A stretch of DNA of 64,000 nt from Chryseobacterium sp. SN22 (GTDB taxonomy: Bacteria; Bacteroidota; Bacteroidia; Flavobacteriales; Weeksellaceae): NCBI RefSeq assembly GCF_008329705.1, contig NZ_VTSX01000002.1, positions 1 through 64,000 on the forward strand. Reading direction: 5' to 3'. This document shows positions 16,114 to 25,588 of this stretch, piece by piece. Numbering within the stretch: the stretch's first letter is position 1; each line of letters starts with the position of its first letter. Position numbers and translations under genes: made by a program. The notes under the pieces are model-generated. The model worked only from the letters and a program-made list of their open reading frames with translations. It had not been told where the DNA came from and ran no database searches.

Positions 16114-16758
16114 CTAGTCAACATTCCATTCTTTATAGAACTGATCGAGGAATTTCAGCATAAAACCGTGTCTTTCCTCTGCCATTTGCTTCCCTTTTTC
16201 CGTATTCATCAGATCTTTCAGCAGCAATAATTTTTCATAGAAATGATTGATGGTTGTCCCGTTTGATTTCTTGTATTCTTCTTTGGACATATTCAGTTTA
16301 GGTTCAATATCCGGATCATACATCAGGTTGTTTTTAAAGCCTCCGAAGTTGAATGTCCTGGCAATTCCAATGGCCCCAATGGCATCGATTCTGTCTGCAT
16401 CCTGTACGATTTTAAGTTCAACCGGGAGATCCTGCGGAACCTCGTCCCTGTTCTTAAAGGAAATATTTTTAATGATGAATAATACCTGCCCGATGACCTC
16501 TTCCGGAACCTGCTGGCTTTCCAGAAATACCCTGGATACTTTCAGAGCAATGGTTTCATCCCCGTTATGGAACTTCGGATCAGCAATATCATGCAGCAGG
16601 GCAGACAGTTCCACCACTTCTTTATTACATTTTTCCGTTTCGGCAATTTTTTCAGACAGCTTCCACACCCTTTCGATGTGAAACCAGTCGTGTCCCGCTT
16701 CTGCACCTTTCAATTTTTCTTTTACAAATTCTACCGTGTTTCCGATCAGTTTATTCAT
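16114..16758 (-). CDS. HD-domain phosphohydrolase
   Basis: A 214-residue HD-superfamily metal-dependent phosphohydrolase, of the uncharacterised type often annotated YedJ-like. The metal-binding residues appear in GHDWFHIERVWKLS (His), LLHDIAD (HD pair near residue 65) and QDADRIDAIGAIG (Asp). The substrate is unknown; nucleotides are typical for the fold. I choose MNKLIG at 16758, because it overlaps the upstream hydrolase stop as ATGA, a typical translational-coupling arrangement. The longer frame to 16788 would overlap more. Confidence 0.88.
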   Translation of the reverse strand: MNKLIGNTVEFVKEKLKGAEAGHDWFHIERVWKLSEKIAETEKCNKEVVELSALLHDIADPKFHNGDETIALKVSRVFLESQQVPEEVIGQVLFIIKNISFKNRDEVPQDLPVELKIVQDADRIDAIGAIGIARTFNFGGFKNNLMYDPDIEPKLNMSKEEYKKSNGTTINHFYEKLLLLKDLMNTEKGKQMAEERHGFMLKFLDQFYKEWNVD

Positions 16759-17597
16759 CTTATCAATTCGTTTAAAATAATGTCCCAAAGATTTTTATTA
16801 TAGCTCCTGAAAAAATTGACGTGGCCGATTTCTCCCTGCTCAGATTCTGAAGTTTTAACTAATCTATATACAGGTCTGAGGTTTGGATACGTATTATTCA
16901 GCAGGCTTTTTACCCCTTTTTCCGTCAGCCATCCGTCATCTTCTGCCCGGATGACCAATACACGCTGTTTCAGATCTTTAGAATAGTCCTCTGTTTTTTC
17001 CAGCAACCGGTTGGTTGATTTTCTGTTTAAAATTAAGGTTCTCCAGTCAGATGCGCAATTTTTCGGGAGACTTTCTCCGAGTCCGAACCACTGCGCAGGA
17101 AAATATCCCAGCAATCCTGTGGTTAAAGGCTGAATAATTCCAAATCCCAGGAGGGCTTCTACTTTGGTCCTGAATTTTAAATTCCCGATGAAAGCATTCT
17201 GTGTCCCGACAAAAACAAATTCGTCAAAGATCCCCGAGCCCTCATTCATTCCCATGATTAAAGCACCTACTGAATGGCCGAGAACATATTTTTTGTAGTT
17301 GTTAAAATGAATTTTAATATAATCGGTTACTGCTTTATAATCCATAGCTCCCCAAACCCTCATTGAAGCTTTAAAACCTCTCATACGGGCAGGTTTGGAA
17401 GAACCGATGCCGCGGTAATCATAAGTAATAACGGTGAACCCTTTTTGCGAAAAGTAACTGGCAAATAAAAAGTAAAGCTGCTGTTTTACGCCTGTAGCCG
17501 AATTGATGAGCAACAGTCGGCCATTGCTTTTTTCAGGCAGAAAAAGATGAGCCGTAATTGAAAAACGGTCCGGTGTCGTAAGTTTTAACTCTTTCAT
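16755..17597 (-). CDS. Alpha/beta hydrolase
   Basis: A 280-residue alpha/beta-hydrolase. The oxyanion and strand segment ITYDYRGIGSSKP comes near residue 57. The nucleophile elbow is GHSVGALIMG (Ser near 109). The later Asp is in VIRAEDDGWLTEKG, and the His in GEIGHVNFF near the C-terminus completes the triad. It has no signal peptide, so it is probably cytoplasmic. The substrate is unknown. Its stop overlaps the HD gene start by four bases, so the two are coupled. Confidence 0.88.
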   Translation of the reverse strand: MKELKLTTPDRFSITAHLFLPEKSNGRLLLINSATGVKQQLYFLFASYFSQKGFTVITYDYRGIGSSKPARMRGFKASMRVWGAMDYKAVTDYIKIHFNNYKKYVLGHSVGALIMGMNEGSGIFDEFVFVGTQNAFIGNLKFRTKVEALLGFGIIQPLTTGLLGYFPAQWFGLGESLPKNCASDWRTLILNRKSTNRLLEKTEDYSKDLKQRVLVIRAEDDGWLTEKGVKSLLNNTYPNLRPVYRLVKTSESEQGEIGHVNFFRSYNKNLWDIILNELIR

Positions 17598-17684
17598 AAG
17601 TAAAAGAAAAAATCCACTATAAAAGTGGAAATTTTACATTTTATATTTAGGTTTTATCCTGTTTTTCGATATGCAGCAAATACT

Positions 17685-18572
17685 TTAAAGAAAATCCGAC
17701 ACTCTCGGAAGCCCGGTCTGGGAACCTTTTTTACCGGAAACCCTGGCGGAAACCTCATTCCCGAATTTTACACAATCTTCAATAGGATTTTCATGACACA
17801 ATGCTACCGCAAACCCTGCGGTAAATGCATCACCCATTCCCATTTTATAGACGGTTTTATCTTTATCATTTCTGCAGTACTTCATTTCCGTGCCGTCAAA
17901 ATAAACGGTGGAATTAATATCATCTCTTACGAAAACTTTGTTAAAGTACTTTTTAAGGATTTCTTCCCTCTGTTCTTCTCCAAAAACGATGTGCAGCTCG
18001 TTGCTTTTTACAATGATAAAATCTACATTGTCAATCACCTCATTGCTTAATGGCTGGGCCGGAGAAGCATAAAGCCCTACTTTTTTACGGTATTTTTTGG
18101 CTTTCCGTGCAGCGTACTCGACCACTTTCATAGAAACTTCCAATTGGAGAAGAATAAGTTCTGCAGTATGGAAATATTTATCTGCCGCTTCCACATGCTC
18201 GATGCTTAAATAATTATTGGCAGCAGGAACCACCACAATTGCAGAGCTTCCGTCTGACGTAGTAACATAAGCCGTTCCCGTTGCTTCCTGGTCGGTTTCA
18301 AATACAAAGCCTACATTTACCCCTTCATTTACCATGTTTCTCATGATCTGCTGACCCAGAGGATCCATACCCACACAGCCTACAAAATATACGCTGGCTC
18401 CCAGCCTTGCGGCAGCAACTGCCTGGTTGGCCCCTTTTCCTCCAAAATAACTTTCGGAATTGTAGGCCATGACCGTCTCATTCTGGCAGGGAACTTTTTC
18501 TGTTTCTAAAACAAGATCGATCGAAGAGCTTCCTACAACGATGATTTTCGGCTGTTCTGAGGAAAAATTCAT
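17685..18572 (-). CDS. rbsK: Ribokinase-like PfkB carbohydrate kinase
   Basis: A 295-residue sugar kinase that would phosphorylate ribose or a similar sugar or nucleoside. The N-terminal PfkB signature is SYFGGKGANQAVAAARLGAS (about 42-61), followed by YFVGCVGMDPLGQQI. The C-terminal signature with the catalytic Asp is KMGMGDAFTAGFAVAL near 245-260. The Gly-rich GKGANQ motif favours ribokinase over fructokinase, but the substrate cannot be fixed from sequence. No ribose transporter is next to it. Confidence 0.85.
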   Translation of the reverse strand: MNFSSEQPKIIVVGSSSIDLVLETEKVPCQNETVMAYNSESYFGGKGANQAVAAARLGASVYFVGCVGMDPLGQQIMRNMVNEGVNVGFVFETDQEATGTAYVTTSDGSSAIVVVPAANNYLSIEHVEAADKYFHTAELILLQLEVSMKVVEYAARKAKKYRKKVGLYASPAQPLSNEVIDNVDFIIVKSNELHIVFGEEQREEILKKYFNKVFVRDDINSTVYFDGTEMKYCRNDKDKTVYKMGMGDAFTAGFAVALCHENPIEDCVKFGNEVSARVSGKKGSQTGLPRVSDFL

Positions 18573-18656
18573 TGAGTTTTAATTAGCTTTTTATTATTTT
18601 GTGATTCGGACAAATTTATCATCTCGCGGCTGTGTTTCAAAGACAATTAACGTTAA

Positions 18657-19292
18657 TTAACTAATTTCGATAAATTCAGTAACGATTTTTACCGGTGCGC
18701 CATTTCTATCATAAGCAATATAGCTTGCATAAAAGCCTTCACCATATCCGGTTTCAAAGGCAAAAATGGTTCCAGGATGCCGGTCTGACGGTTTTAAAAA
18801 AGCAAACTGGTCGATGGCTCCATTCTCATCAAAAAAATATTCATGAAAAAATTCTTCATAAATCCCCATAAAGTCTACACCTTTGCTACGGTACAGCCGC
18901 TGTTCCAGATCATTCAGGGCATTCTGCGTATCGGCATCCATAAAGCAGCCCATGCCGCTTTCCACAGGATACCCGAATATTTCCCCTTCTTGCAGATCTT
19001 TTATATGCTGCCCTTCCGTTACAGCCAGTTTCCAGTCTGCCACCTCCGCATTGCTGAAAATAATCTCGGTATAAGCCACGCAATTGCTTTCCCGTTCTTT
19101 ATGCAGTAAAACAGAAAAATCCCCTTTCGGAAATTTTACGGTAAACGGATTCATATCGCTGGTGATTACAGGATCACAGGCCACAAGCTTTCCGCTGGAC
19201 AGATAAATTTTCCCGACTTCGAAGCTTTCCAGCAAAGGATTTTCAACGAAGTTTTTAGAAAATAGTTTTTTTATGTTTTCTATATGTGTCAT
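18657..19292 (-). CDS. DUF4241-family protein
   Basis: A 211-residue soluble protein resembling the DUF4241 family. Typical pieces are GKIYLSSGKLVACDPVIT near residue 27, PVESGMGCFMDADT near 130, and AFETGYGEGFYASYIAYDRN near 175. The function of the family is unknown; members occur singly in many bacteria. There is no signal peptide. It sits between the kinase gene and the hypothetical gene at 19377, all on the minus strand with gaps of about 85 bases. Confidence 0.8.
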   Translation of the reverse strand: MTHIENIKKLFSKNFVENPLLESFEVGKIYLSSGKLVACDPVITSDMNPFTVKFPKGDFSVLLHKERESNCVAYTEIIFSNAEVADWKLAVTEGQHIKDLQEGEIFGYPVESGMGCFMDADTQNALNDLEQRLYRSKGVDFMGIYEEFFHEYFFDENGAIDQFAFLKPSDRHPGTIFAFETGYGEGFYASYIAYDRNGAPVKIVTEFIEIS

Positions 19293-19376
19293 TTAATTTT
19301 AATTAATCTGCATGTCTCAAAGCAATAGCTTTCTGGATAACATAAATTTTAGGCAATATTATAAATCTTACAGGTA

Positions 19377-19991
19377 TTACCAGCTGCTGTTTTCTGCAGA
19401 AATTTTAATCAGGCCTTCCTTGTAGGGTCTACTGATCTGCTTTATCCTGTTTTCCAATATTTCCCAGCTTTCTTCGGAATAGGAACGCAAAACAGCGTTT
19501 AATTCGGCTTTATTGCTGTTCACATATTCCACCGGAACCGGAAAAAAATCGTTCCAGTGAGGGGTACAGCTTGAAGTCCCTTCATACAGGGCAACGGTCC
19601 CGATTCTCTCGTTCAGCATACCTTTTCCTTTGTAAGGCACGATCTTTATCACCGGATAGCTTCCGGCAAATCCTTTTGACAGGTCGGTTGCAACGGCAAT
19701 CAGTTTGGGATTTTCCGAAACCACAATTCCACCTTTGGAATCTCCGTAGGCAAAATGCTCTCTTTTTCTTCTCCAGTACAAATAATTGATTACAAAAAAG
19801 ATGACCGAAGATAATCCTCCCCACAACAAGGAAACCTCACAAGCAATAACCAACGAAGCCAATAGAGGAATCAGCAGCAAAACGGATTTATGCATGTACC
19901 TCATCAACACGAAAGGCATTATCCGTACGCTTCCCGGATTGGAAGCTACGGTATCACTATCTAATGTAAAAATGCCTCTGTCGTCTTCCAT
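19377..19991 (-). CDS. Membrane protein resembling DUF3239
   Basis: A 204-residue protein with two adjacent membrane helices (about residues 36-52 and 55-70) followed by YWRRKREHFAYGD and a cytoplasmic domain. The domain contains NPKLIAVATDLSKG and YPVIKIVPYKGKGMLNERIG, a pattern I associate weakly with DUF3239. Function unknown. It starts close after valS (24 bases past the valS stop), so it is probably cotranscribed with it. Confidence 0.7.
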   Translation of the reverse strand: MEDDRGIFTLDSDTVASNPGSVRIMPFVLMRYMHKSVLLLIPLLASLVIACEVSLLWGGLSSVIFFVINYLYWRRKREHFAYGDSKGGIVVSENPKLIAVATDLSKGFAGSYPVIKIVPYKGKGMLNERIGTVALYEGTSSCTPHWNDFFPVPVEYVNSNKAELNAVLRSYSEESWEILENRIKQISRPYKEGLIKISAENSSW

Positions 19992-20014
19992 TAATCTACT
20001 GCCGGTTTAAAAAT

Positions 20015-22630
20015 TTACAGGCTTTTCAGTTTTTCTTCCAGAATCGCGATTTTATCCATCGCATCTTTCTGTTTTTTACGTTCTACCTCTACGATTTCCG
20101 GTCTGGCATTCGCTACAAACTTTTCGTTGGACAGCTTTTTATCTACGGAAATCAGAAACCCTTTCAGATATTTTACTTCTTCTTCGGTCTTTTTCTTTTC
20201 TTCTTCCAGGTCTAAGTTCTCACTTAACGGAATTGAAATTTCCGTAGCTCCTACCAGGAAGGTAAAGCTTGGCTTATCGGTCTTTGTTCCGAAGTGAATT
20301 TCTGAAACGTTGGCCAGTTTACGGATAACGGCTTCATTGGCAAACTCCGATGCATTCGTATAAATTTCAGCGGTTTCCCTCGGGGAAATCCCTTTAGTCT
20401 GACGGTAATTCCTTACCCCGGAAATGAATTCCGATGCCGTCTCGAAGTTTTTAATGATTGTCTCATCAAATGCTTCCGCTTTTTTCTGCTGGGCAATAAT
20501 CAGGGCCTCCTCCATACTTCTCTCAGAAATCGTCTGCCACAGTTCCTCTGTTAAGAAAGGCATAAACGGATGAAGCAGTTTCATCAGTTCTTCAAAAAGC
20601 TCAACCGTTTTGTTGTAAACTTCTTTGGAAATCCCGTCACCGTAGTTCGGCTTGATAGCTTCAAGATACCAAGAACAGAAATCATCCCAGATCAGTTTAT
20701 AGATCAGATGCAGCGCATCGGAAATCCTGAATTTATCAAACTGATCGTTGATCTCAACGATGGTTTTATTCAATTTGTTTTCAAACCATTCGATGGCCTG
20801 AGTTTCTGTAGAATTTGCCGGCTTATCTTCATGATTCCAGAGATTGATTAATCGGAATGCACTCCAGATTTTAGACATAAAGTTTCTTCCCTGCAACATC
20901 AGATCTTCATCAAAAAGAAGGTCATTTCCTGCTGCAGAACTTAATAAAATTCCTACACGAACGCCATCAGCTCCGTATTTATCCATCAGTTCCAGCGGAT
21001 CCGGTGAATTTCCCAAAGATTTTGACATCTTTCTTCTCTGCTTATCTCTTACGATTCCCGTAAAATAAACATTTTTAAACGGAACTTCTTTCCGATATTC
21101 CAGGCCGGCCATGATCATCCGGGCTACCCAAAAGAAGATGATATCGGGACCGGTTACCAGGTCCGACGTCGGGTAATAATAATTGATGTCTTTATTCTCA
21201 GGATCAAGTAATCCGTCAAAAACCGACATCGGCCAAAGCCATGAGGAGAACCAGGTGTCCAGCGCATCTTCATCCTGTTTCAGGTTTCCTGCTGTCAGCT
21301 GATCATTACCGGTTTTTTGCTTTGCAAGTTCCAATGCTTCCTCAATGGTTTCAGCTACTACGAAATCGTTTTCGCCGTCACCATAGTAATAGGCAGGAAT
21401 CTGCTGCCCCCACCACAACTGGCGGGAAATATTCCAGTCGCGGATGTTTTCCATCCAGTATTTATAGGTATTCTTAAATTTTTCAGGATAGAATTTTACC
21501 TCGTCATCCATTACAACATCCAGAGCAGGCTTCGCAATCTCAGACATTCTCAGGAACCACTGAACTGAAACTTTAGGTTCGATCACCGCACCTGTCCTTT
21601 CGGAAGTTCCTACTTTATTTACATAATCTTCCGCTTTCAGCAAAAGACCTTTTTCTTCCAGTTCTTTTGCGATCTGTTTTCTTACGTCAAACCTGTTTTT
21701 CCCGGCGTAATGCAATCCGTGATCATTCAGATTTCCATCGTCATCCAGAGCATCGATCATCGGAAGATTGTGCTTCTTTCCGATTTCATAATCGTTTACG
21801 TCGTGCGCCGGCGTGATCTTCAGAGCTCCTGTTCCGAATTCGATATCTACATATTCGTCTTCGATTACCGGAATTGTTCTGTTTACAATCGGTACGATTA
21901 CTTTTTTCCCTTTCAGGCGGGCATATCGCTCATCATTCGGATTGATGCAGATGGCCGTATCGCCGAAAATGGTTTCCGGTCGGGTGGTTGCCACGGAAAG
22001 GAATTCTTCCGAACCTTCAACAGCATATTTAAGGAAATATAATTTTCCGTTCTGTTCTTTGAAGATTACCTCTTCATCCGAAATGTTGGTTTTGGCTTCC
22101 GGGTCCCAGTTTACCATCCGGTATCCGCGGTAAATCAGCCCTTTGTTATAGAGATCCACAAAAGATTTAATTACCTGCTGGGAAAGTTTCGGTTCCATCG
22201 TAAAACGGGTTCTCTCCCAATCACAGGAACAGCCCAGCTTTTTCAGCTGCTCCAGGATGGTTCCGCCATATTTATCGGTCCAGTCCCAGGCATGCTTCAG
22301 GAATTCTTCACGGGTGATATCAGACTTGCTGACCCCTTCCGATTTCAGTTTGGCAACTACTTTCGCTTCCGTAGCAATGGAAGCGTGATCTGTTCCCGGC
22401 ACCCAGCAGGCATTAAAACCCTGCATTCTCGCACGTCGGACCAGAACATCCTGAATGGTATTGTTAAGCATGTGCCCCATGTGCAAAATCCCCGTTACGT
22501 TTGGCGGAGGAATTACAACAGTGTACGGCGGCTTATCATTCGGTTCTGAGTGGAAGTATTTGTTTTCCAACCAGTAATTGTACCACTTCTGTTCTGTTTC
22601 CTGTGGATTGTACTTTTCTGAAATCTGCAT
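20015..22630 (-). CDS. valS: Valyl-tRNA synthetase
   Basis: It charges tRNA-Val in the cytoplasm. The 871-residue class Ia enzyme has the HIGH-type motif ILHMGHMLNNT near residue 48 and KMSKSLGNSPDP near 535. The editing domain includes ATTRPETIFGDTA and the C-terminal coiled coil is rich in Glu and Lys. The length is standard. A TATTTTTG promoter element lies about 30 bases upstream, divergent from the DUF1573 promoter. I see no leader peptide with Val codons, unlike tyrS in this window. Confidence 0.98.
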   Translation of the reverse strand: MQISEKYNPQETEQKWYNYWLENKYFHSEPNDKPPYTVVIPPPNVTGILHMGHMLNNTIQDVLVRRARMQGFNACWVPGTDHASIATEAKVVAKLKSEGVSKSDITREEFLKHAWDWTDKYGGTILEQLKKLGCSCDWERTRFTMEPKLSQQVIKSFVDLYNKGLIYRGYRMVNWDPEAKTNISDEEVIFKEQNGKLYFLKYAVEGSEEFLSVATTRPETIFGDTAICINPNDERYARLKGKKVIVPIVNRTIPVIEDEYVDIEFGTGALKITPAHDVNDYEIGKKHNLPMIDALDDDGNLNDHGLHYAGKNRFDVRKQIAKELEEKGLLLKAEDYVNKVGTSERTGAVIEPKVSVQWFLRMSEIAKPALDVVMDDEVKFYPEKFKNTYKYWMENIRDWNISRQLWWGQQIPAYYYGDGENDFVVAETIEEALELAKQKTGNDQLTAGNLKQDEDALDTWFSSWLWPMSVFDGLLDPENKDINYYYPTSDLVTGPDIIFFWVARMIMAGLEYRKEVPFKNVYFTGIVRDKQRRKMSKSLGNSPDPLELMDKYGADGVRVGILLSSAAGNDLLFDEDLMLQGRNFMSKIWSAFRLINLWNHEDKPANSTETQAIEWFENKLNKTIVEINDQFDKFRISDALHLIYKLIWDDFCSWYLEAIKPNYGDGISKEVYNKTVELFEELMKLLHPFMPFLTEELWQTISERSMEEALIIAQQKKAEAFDETIIKNFETASEFISGVRNYRQTKGISPRETAEIYTNASEFANEAVIRKLANVSEIHFGTKTDKPSFTFLVGATEISIPLSENLDLEEEKKKTEEEVKYLKGFLISVDKKLSNEKFVANARPEIVEVERKKQKDAMDKIAILEEKLKSL

Positions 22631-22658
22631 AAATTCTGTTTCTTTACTTTACAATTTG

Positions 22659-22666
22659 CAAAAATA
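22659..22666 (-). promoter_or_regulatory. valS -7 element
   Basis: The minus strand reads TATTTTTG, 29 bases before the valS ATG, matching TAnnTTTG. Confidence 0.5.
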
Positions 22667-22708
22667 GTCTAAAGAAAAAAAATTTTAAGTATGAATTAAA
22701 ATAATTTT

Positions 22709-22716
22709 TAACTTTG
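22709..22716 (+). promoter_or_regulatory. -7 element for the DUF1573 gene
   Basis: TAACTTTG matches TAnnTTTG and lies 42 bases before the ATG at 22758. Confidence 0.5.
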
Positions 22717-22757
22717 TTCCCGAAATTTATCTAACAACATATTTAACATTCAAGAAT

Positions 22758-23243
22758 ATGAAAAAATTAATCGCAGGAATTGCATTATTCGGAACATTCG
22801 CTCTTGCATCTGCACAAACGATTACGTTTGACAAAACTACCTTCGACTACGGTACTGTAAAACCTAGTTCAGACGGTATCCGATTTTTCACCGTAACCAA
22901 TACCGGTGATAAGCCTCTTATCCTTTCAAACGTAAAAGCATCTTGCGGATGTACAACGCCTGAATTCAGCCAGGATCCTATTATGCCGGGAAAATCTGCT
23001 AAAATTAAGGTAGGATACAATACGGCGATCAATGGTGGTTTCAACAAAATGATCGAGGTATTCTCCAATGACCCGGTGAACAGCAGAAGCGTAATCTATA
23101 TCAAAGGAAATGTAGATCCGAATGCCCCTGAACCGAAGCCATTGACTCCGGAGGAGCTTAAAGCTAAGGAAAAGGCTGAGAAAGCTGAAGCAAAGGCTGC
23201 CGCTAAAGCGGCAAAAAAGTCAGCTAAAGCTGCTGCGAAATAA
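22758..23243 (+). CDS. DUF1573-domain secreted protein
   Basis: A 161-residue exported protein. The signal peptide is MKKLIAGIALFGTFALASAQ, with likely cleavage after ASA. The mature part is one DUF1573 immunoglobulin-like domain (FDYGTVKPSSDGIRFFTVTN, ASCGCTTPEF, GYNTAINGGFNKMIEVFSND). The last 35 residues are a Lys/Ala/Glu-rich tail with KAEKAEAKAAAKAAKK, probably helical. The function of the family is unknown; it is common in Bacteroidetes envelopes. The gene has its own promoter and terminator. Confidence 0.9.
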   Translation: MKKLIAGIALFGTFALASAQTITFDKTTFDYGTVKPSSDGIRFFTVTNTGDKPLILSNVKASCGCTTPEFSQDPIMPGKSAKIKVGYNTAINGGFNKMIEVFSNDPVNSRSVIYIKGNVDPNAPEPKPLTPEELKAKEKAEKAEAKAAAKAAKKSAKAAAK

Positions 23244-23266
23244 TACATTTCTACTACAGATAAAAA

Positions 23267-23294
23267 AACCGTCTCCGAAAGAGGCGGTTTTTTT
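23267..23294 (+). terminator. Terminator after the DUF1573 gene
   Basis: AACCGTCTC and GAGGCGGTT form a 9-bp stem with one G-U pair, followed by seven T. Confidence 0.9.
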
Positions 23295-23317
23295 GTATAT
23301 TTAGGTAAGAGAAACCG

Positions 23318-23462
23318 GATACCGGAGGATGGAAGCTGGAGAGATCATGAATTTAAAATAGCATTGACCTTGACCAGATCATTTGATATTTAAGGCTGCC
23401 TGTTGTGATATGGAGAGAAGAACTTCCGGCATCCAGCTTCCCTCTTCCAGCCTTTTGGCATG
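23318..23462. repeat. Short GGAAG-type intergenic repeats
   Basis: This gap holds GGAGGATGGAAGCTGGAGAG near 23323 and, inverted, CTTCCGGCATCCAGCTTCCC near 23423. Similar GGAAG/CTTCC iterations recur near 15390, 34930-35010 and 63945. They have no ORF and look like a lineage-specific short repeat. Confidence 0.4.
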
Positions 23463-23494
23463 ATTTCCAGTACACATTAATCTTTAAATAAAAT

Positions 23495-24364
23495 ATGAAT
23501 ACCAATTTTTCAGATGACTTTTTAATCAAAGGGAAATTTTCAATAAAAAAAACAGCAACGGCATATAAAGGGAAACTGACCAAAGAAGAAGGTGCCCAGT
23601 TGCTGATTCGGGAAAAGGAAAAGCTTCGTGAACTGCAGGAACGGTTATATTCGGATGGAAGTCAATCGCTTCTCGTCGTGCTTCAGGCAATGGATGCAGC
23701 AGGGAAAGACAGCATGATCGAACATGTATTCGGTGGGGTGAATCCGCAAGGCTGCAACGTGACAAGTTTTAAGACCCCTAGCTCCAGAGAATACTCCCAT
23801 GATTTTTTATGGAGACATTATCTTGCGCTTCCCCCAAAAGGAATGATTGGGATTTTTAACCGTTCGCATTATGAAAGCGTACTTGTCTGCAAAGTGCATC
23901 CCGAATATAATTTAAACGAAAAAACCTGGAAATCCGTGGAAGATTTTGATGGTAAATTCTGGGAAAACCGGTATGAAAGCATCAGGAATTTTGAGAAGCA
24001 CCTGGCACAAAACGGAACGACCATCATAAAAATCTTCCTTCATGTATCCAAAGACGAACAGAAAAAGCGACTTCTGGACCGTATAAATGAGCCTGATAAA
24101 AACTGGAAATTTTCTTCTGCGGACCTTCCGGAGCGTGCTCTTTTCGATCAATATATGGAATGCTATGAGACCGCGATCAATGAAACTGCCAAAGACAATG
24201 CACCATGGTATGTACTTCCTGCAGATAATAAATGGTTTGCCCGGATTGCAGCGATCCAGATTATTATTGATACCCTGGAAAAGATGAATCTGAAATATCC
24301 TGAGCTCTCGGAAGAAGAAAAACAAGGCCTGGAAGAATCAAAAAGAATTCTGGAAAGCGAGTAA
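23495..24364 (+). CDS. Polyphosphate kinase 2 (PPK2 family)
   Basis: It transfers phosphate between polyphosphate and nucleotides. The 289-residue single-domain protein has Walker A VLQAMDAAGKDSMIEHVFGG (residues 62-81), the lid-like IFNRSHYESVLVCKVHPE near 120, and the Arg-rich EQKKRLLDRINEPDKNWKFS segment. It has no duplicated PPK2 domain. The subclass (AMP, ADP or both as acceptor) cannot be settled by eye. The ATG at 23495 fits relatives. It lies alone between the repeat-rich gap and the next small gene. Confidence 0.92.
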   Translation: MNTNFSDDFLIKGKFSIKKTATAYKGKLTKEEGAQLLIREKEKLRELQERLYSDGSQSLLVVLQAMDAAGKDSMIEHVFGGVNPQGCNVTSFKTPSSREYSHDFLWRHYLALPPKGMIGIFNRSHYESVLVCKVHPEYNLNEKTWKSVEDFDGKFWENRYESIRNFEKHLAQNGTTIIKIFLHVSKDEQKKRLLDRINEPDKNWKFSSADLPERALFDQYMECYETAINETAKDNAPWYVLPADNKWFARIAAIQIIIDTLEKMNLKYPELSEEEKQGLEESKRILESE

Positions 24365-24512
24365 CCGCTTATCATTTTAAGGAATAAAACAACATTTAAA
24401 TAATTGCATTTCATAAAATACACCATTTGGTGAAAAAAATTAATTATGTATTGAATAATTGATTATATTTATGAGAAATTAAATTTAACCAACCAATCAT
24501 TGAATTTTAATT

Positions 24513-24890
24513 ATGAAAAAGCAATTATTACTATCCGTTTTTATTGTTTTAGGTTTCTCTTCCTGTTCTAATGAGAATACGCTCATCAACACGGCCGAAA
24601 GTATGAAAACGCCGGAAATGCAGGCTTATGACAGAGCTTTCAGAAGCCTGGGAGAGCCGCAGAACCGTCCTAACGAAGAAGAAAGAAAAAGTAAAACCGC
24701 TGAATTGAGTGACCGCAGAAAAGCCTTGCTCCTGCCTGCCTGTAAAGATCTGGTCCTTTCAACAGGTATTTCGGAAGCACAGCTGATAAAACAGACCAAT
24801 GGGGATATGAGTGCCATTATTGTCTGGGCTACCAAAATTTACCAACAGAAAAACAGCGAAATCGCAGGTAAATTAAAGTCTCAGCATTAA
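24513..24890 (+). CDS. Small hypothetical lipoprotein
   Basis: A 125-residue protein with a lipobox in the signal peptide (FIVLGFSSCSNENT, acylated Cys near residue 18). The mature part is helical and charged, with EEERKSKTAELSDRRKALLL, a pattern also seen in small exported flavobacterial proteins of unknown role. One further Cys lies in LPACKDL. No family recognised. The next gene is also exported, but about 85 bases separate them. Confidence 0.75.
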   Translation: MKKQLLLSVFIVLGFSSCSNENTLINTAESMKTPEMQAYDRAFRSLGEPQNRPNEEERKSKTAELSDRRKALLLPACKDLVLSTGISEAQLIKQTNGDMSAIIVWATKIYQQKNSEIAGKLKSQH

Positions 24891-24974
24891 ACCTGTTTTA
24901 AAGCATGAAATAGTTAACTAAAGCTGCTTATGCTTATTTAATCTTTAACCTTTACTCGATTTAAAACAATTTTT

Positions 24975-25535
24975 ATGAAAAAAACAATATCGGCTCTGCT
25001 GTTATCCTTAGGAGCTTTCTGCTATTCACAAAGCTCAGTGTTTGTTATGAACAATTTCAATACGCATTTTGATGCCGTAGGGCGGTTTTTCACCTCAAGA
25101 CCGGTTGCCGGCAATCCTCTTGTTATGTTTGCCGCACCCAATGCCGGCTACGGAACCTTTACGATGCCTTCCGGTATTTATCACAAGTATGGAAGTTTTG
25201 ACACGTCCAGCGGCTTGGGCAATATTATGGATATCGATACCTGGTATGTGAGTGATTATACCAATCCCGCAAATTCAGGAACCTATAGTTATAATGATCC
25301 TTTTATTACTTCTGTTATGGTACCCAATAATCAATGGGCTGGCTTTATTTTCCAGCTTCAGGATATTTCCTCGGGAAATATGTACGATTATTTCGAAGTT
25401 GGGGATCCTGCTGTAGCGGGTACTGCAAATATTACGGTAAATCCGTCACAAACGGGTTCCACTTCCGGAGTATTTGCAGAATGGTTTACCATTACATCGG
25501 GACCGCAACCTGTAACTTACTTTAATATTTACTGA
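24975..25535 (+). CDS. Hypothetical secreted protein
   Basis: A 186-residue protein with a signal peptide (MKKTISALLLSLGAFCYSQS, cleavage after about residue 19). The mature part is Gly/Tyr/Phe-rich and beta-like, with YGTFTMPSGIYHKYGSFDTS, and it ends GPQPVTYFNIY. There is no type IX secretion C-terminal signal of the usual kind and no membrane helix. Function unknown. A bidirectional terminator follows. Confidence 0.75.
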   Translation: MKKTISALLLSLGAFCYSQSSVFVMNNFNTHFDAVGRFFTSRPVAGNPLVMFAAPNAGYGTFTMPSGIYHKYGSFDTSSGLGNIMDIDTWYVSDYTNPANSGTYSYNDPFITSVMVPNNQWAGFIFQLQDISSGNMYDYFEVGDPAVAGTANITVNPSQTGSTSGVFAEWFTITSGPQPVTYFNIY

Positions 25536-25537
25536 TA

Positions 25538-25568
25538 AAAAAAGCGGAGACTGTTCTCCGCTTTTTTT
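25538..25568. terminator. Bidirectional terminator between the secreted-protein gene and rnpB
   Basis: AAAGCGGAGA and TCTCCGCTTT form a 10-bp stem around CTGT, with A and T runs outside. It ends the plus-strand gene at 25535 and the minus-strand RNase P RNA about 25 bases away. Confidence 0.9.
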
Positions 25569-25588
25569 ACCTGAAATTTCAGATAAAT

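Noticed and set aside
22631..22757. Possible Val-codon leader or T-box for valS
   Set aside because: The leader is about 20 bases long with no ORF or structure.
23440..23475. Second sigma-54-like site at TTGGCATGATTTCCAG
   Set aside because: The GC at -12 is absent, so the spacing rule for RpoN is not met.
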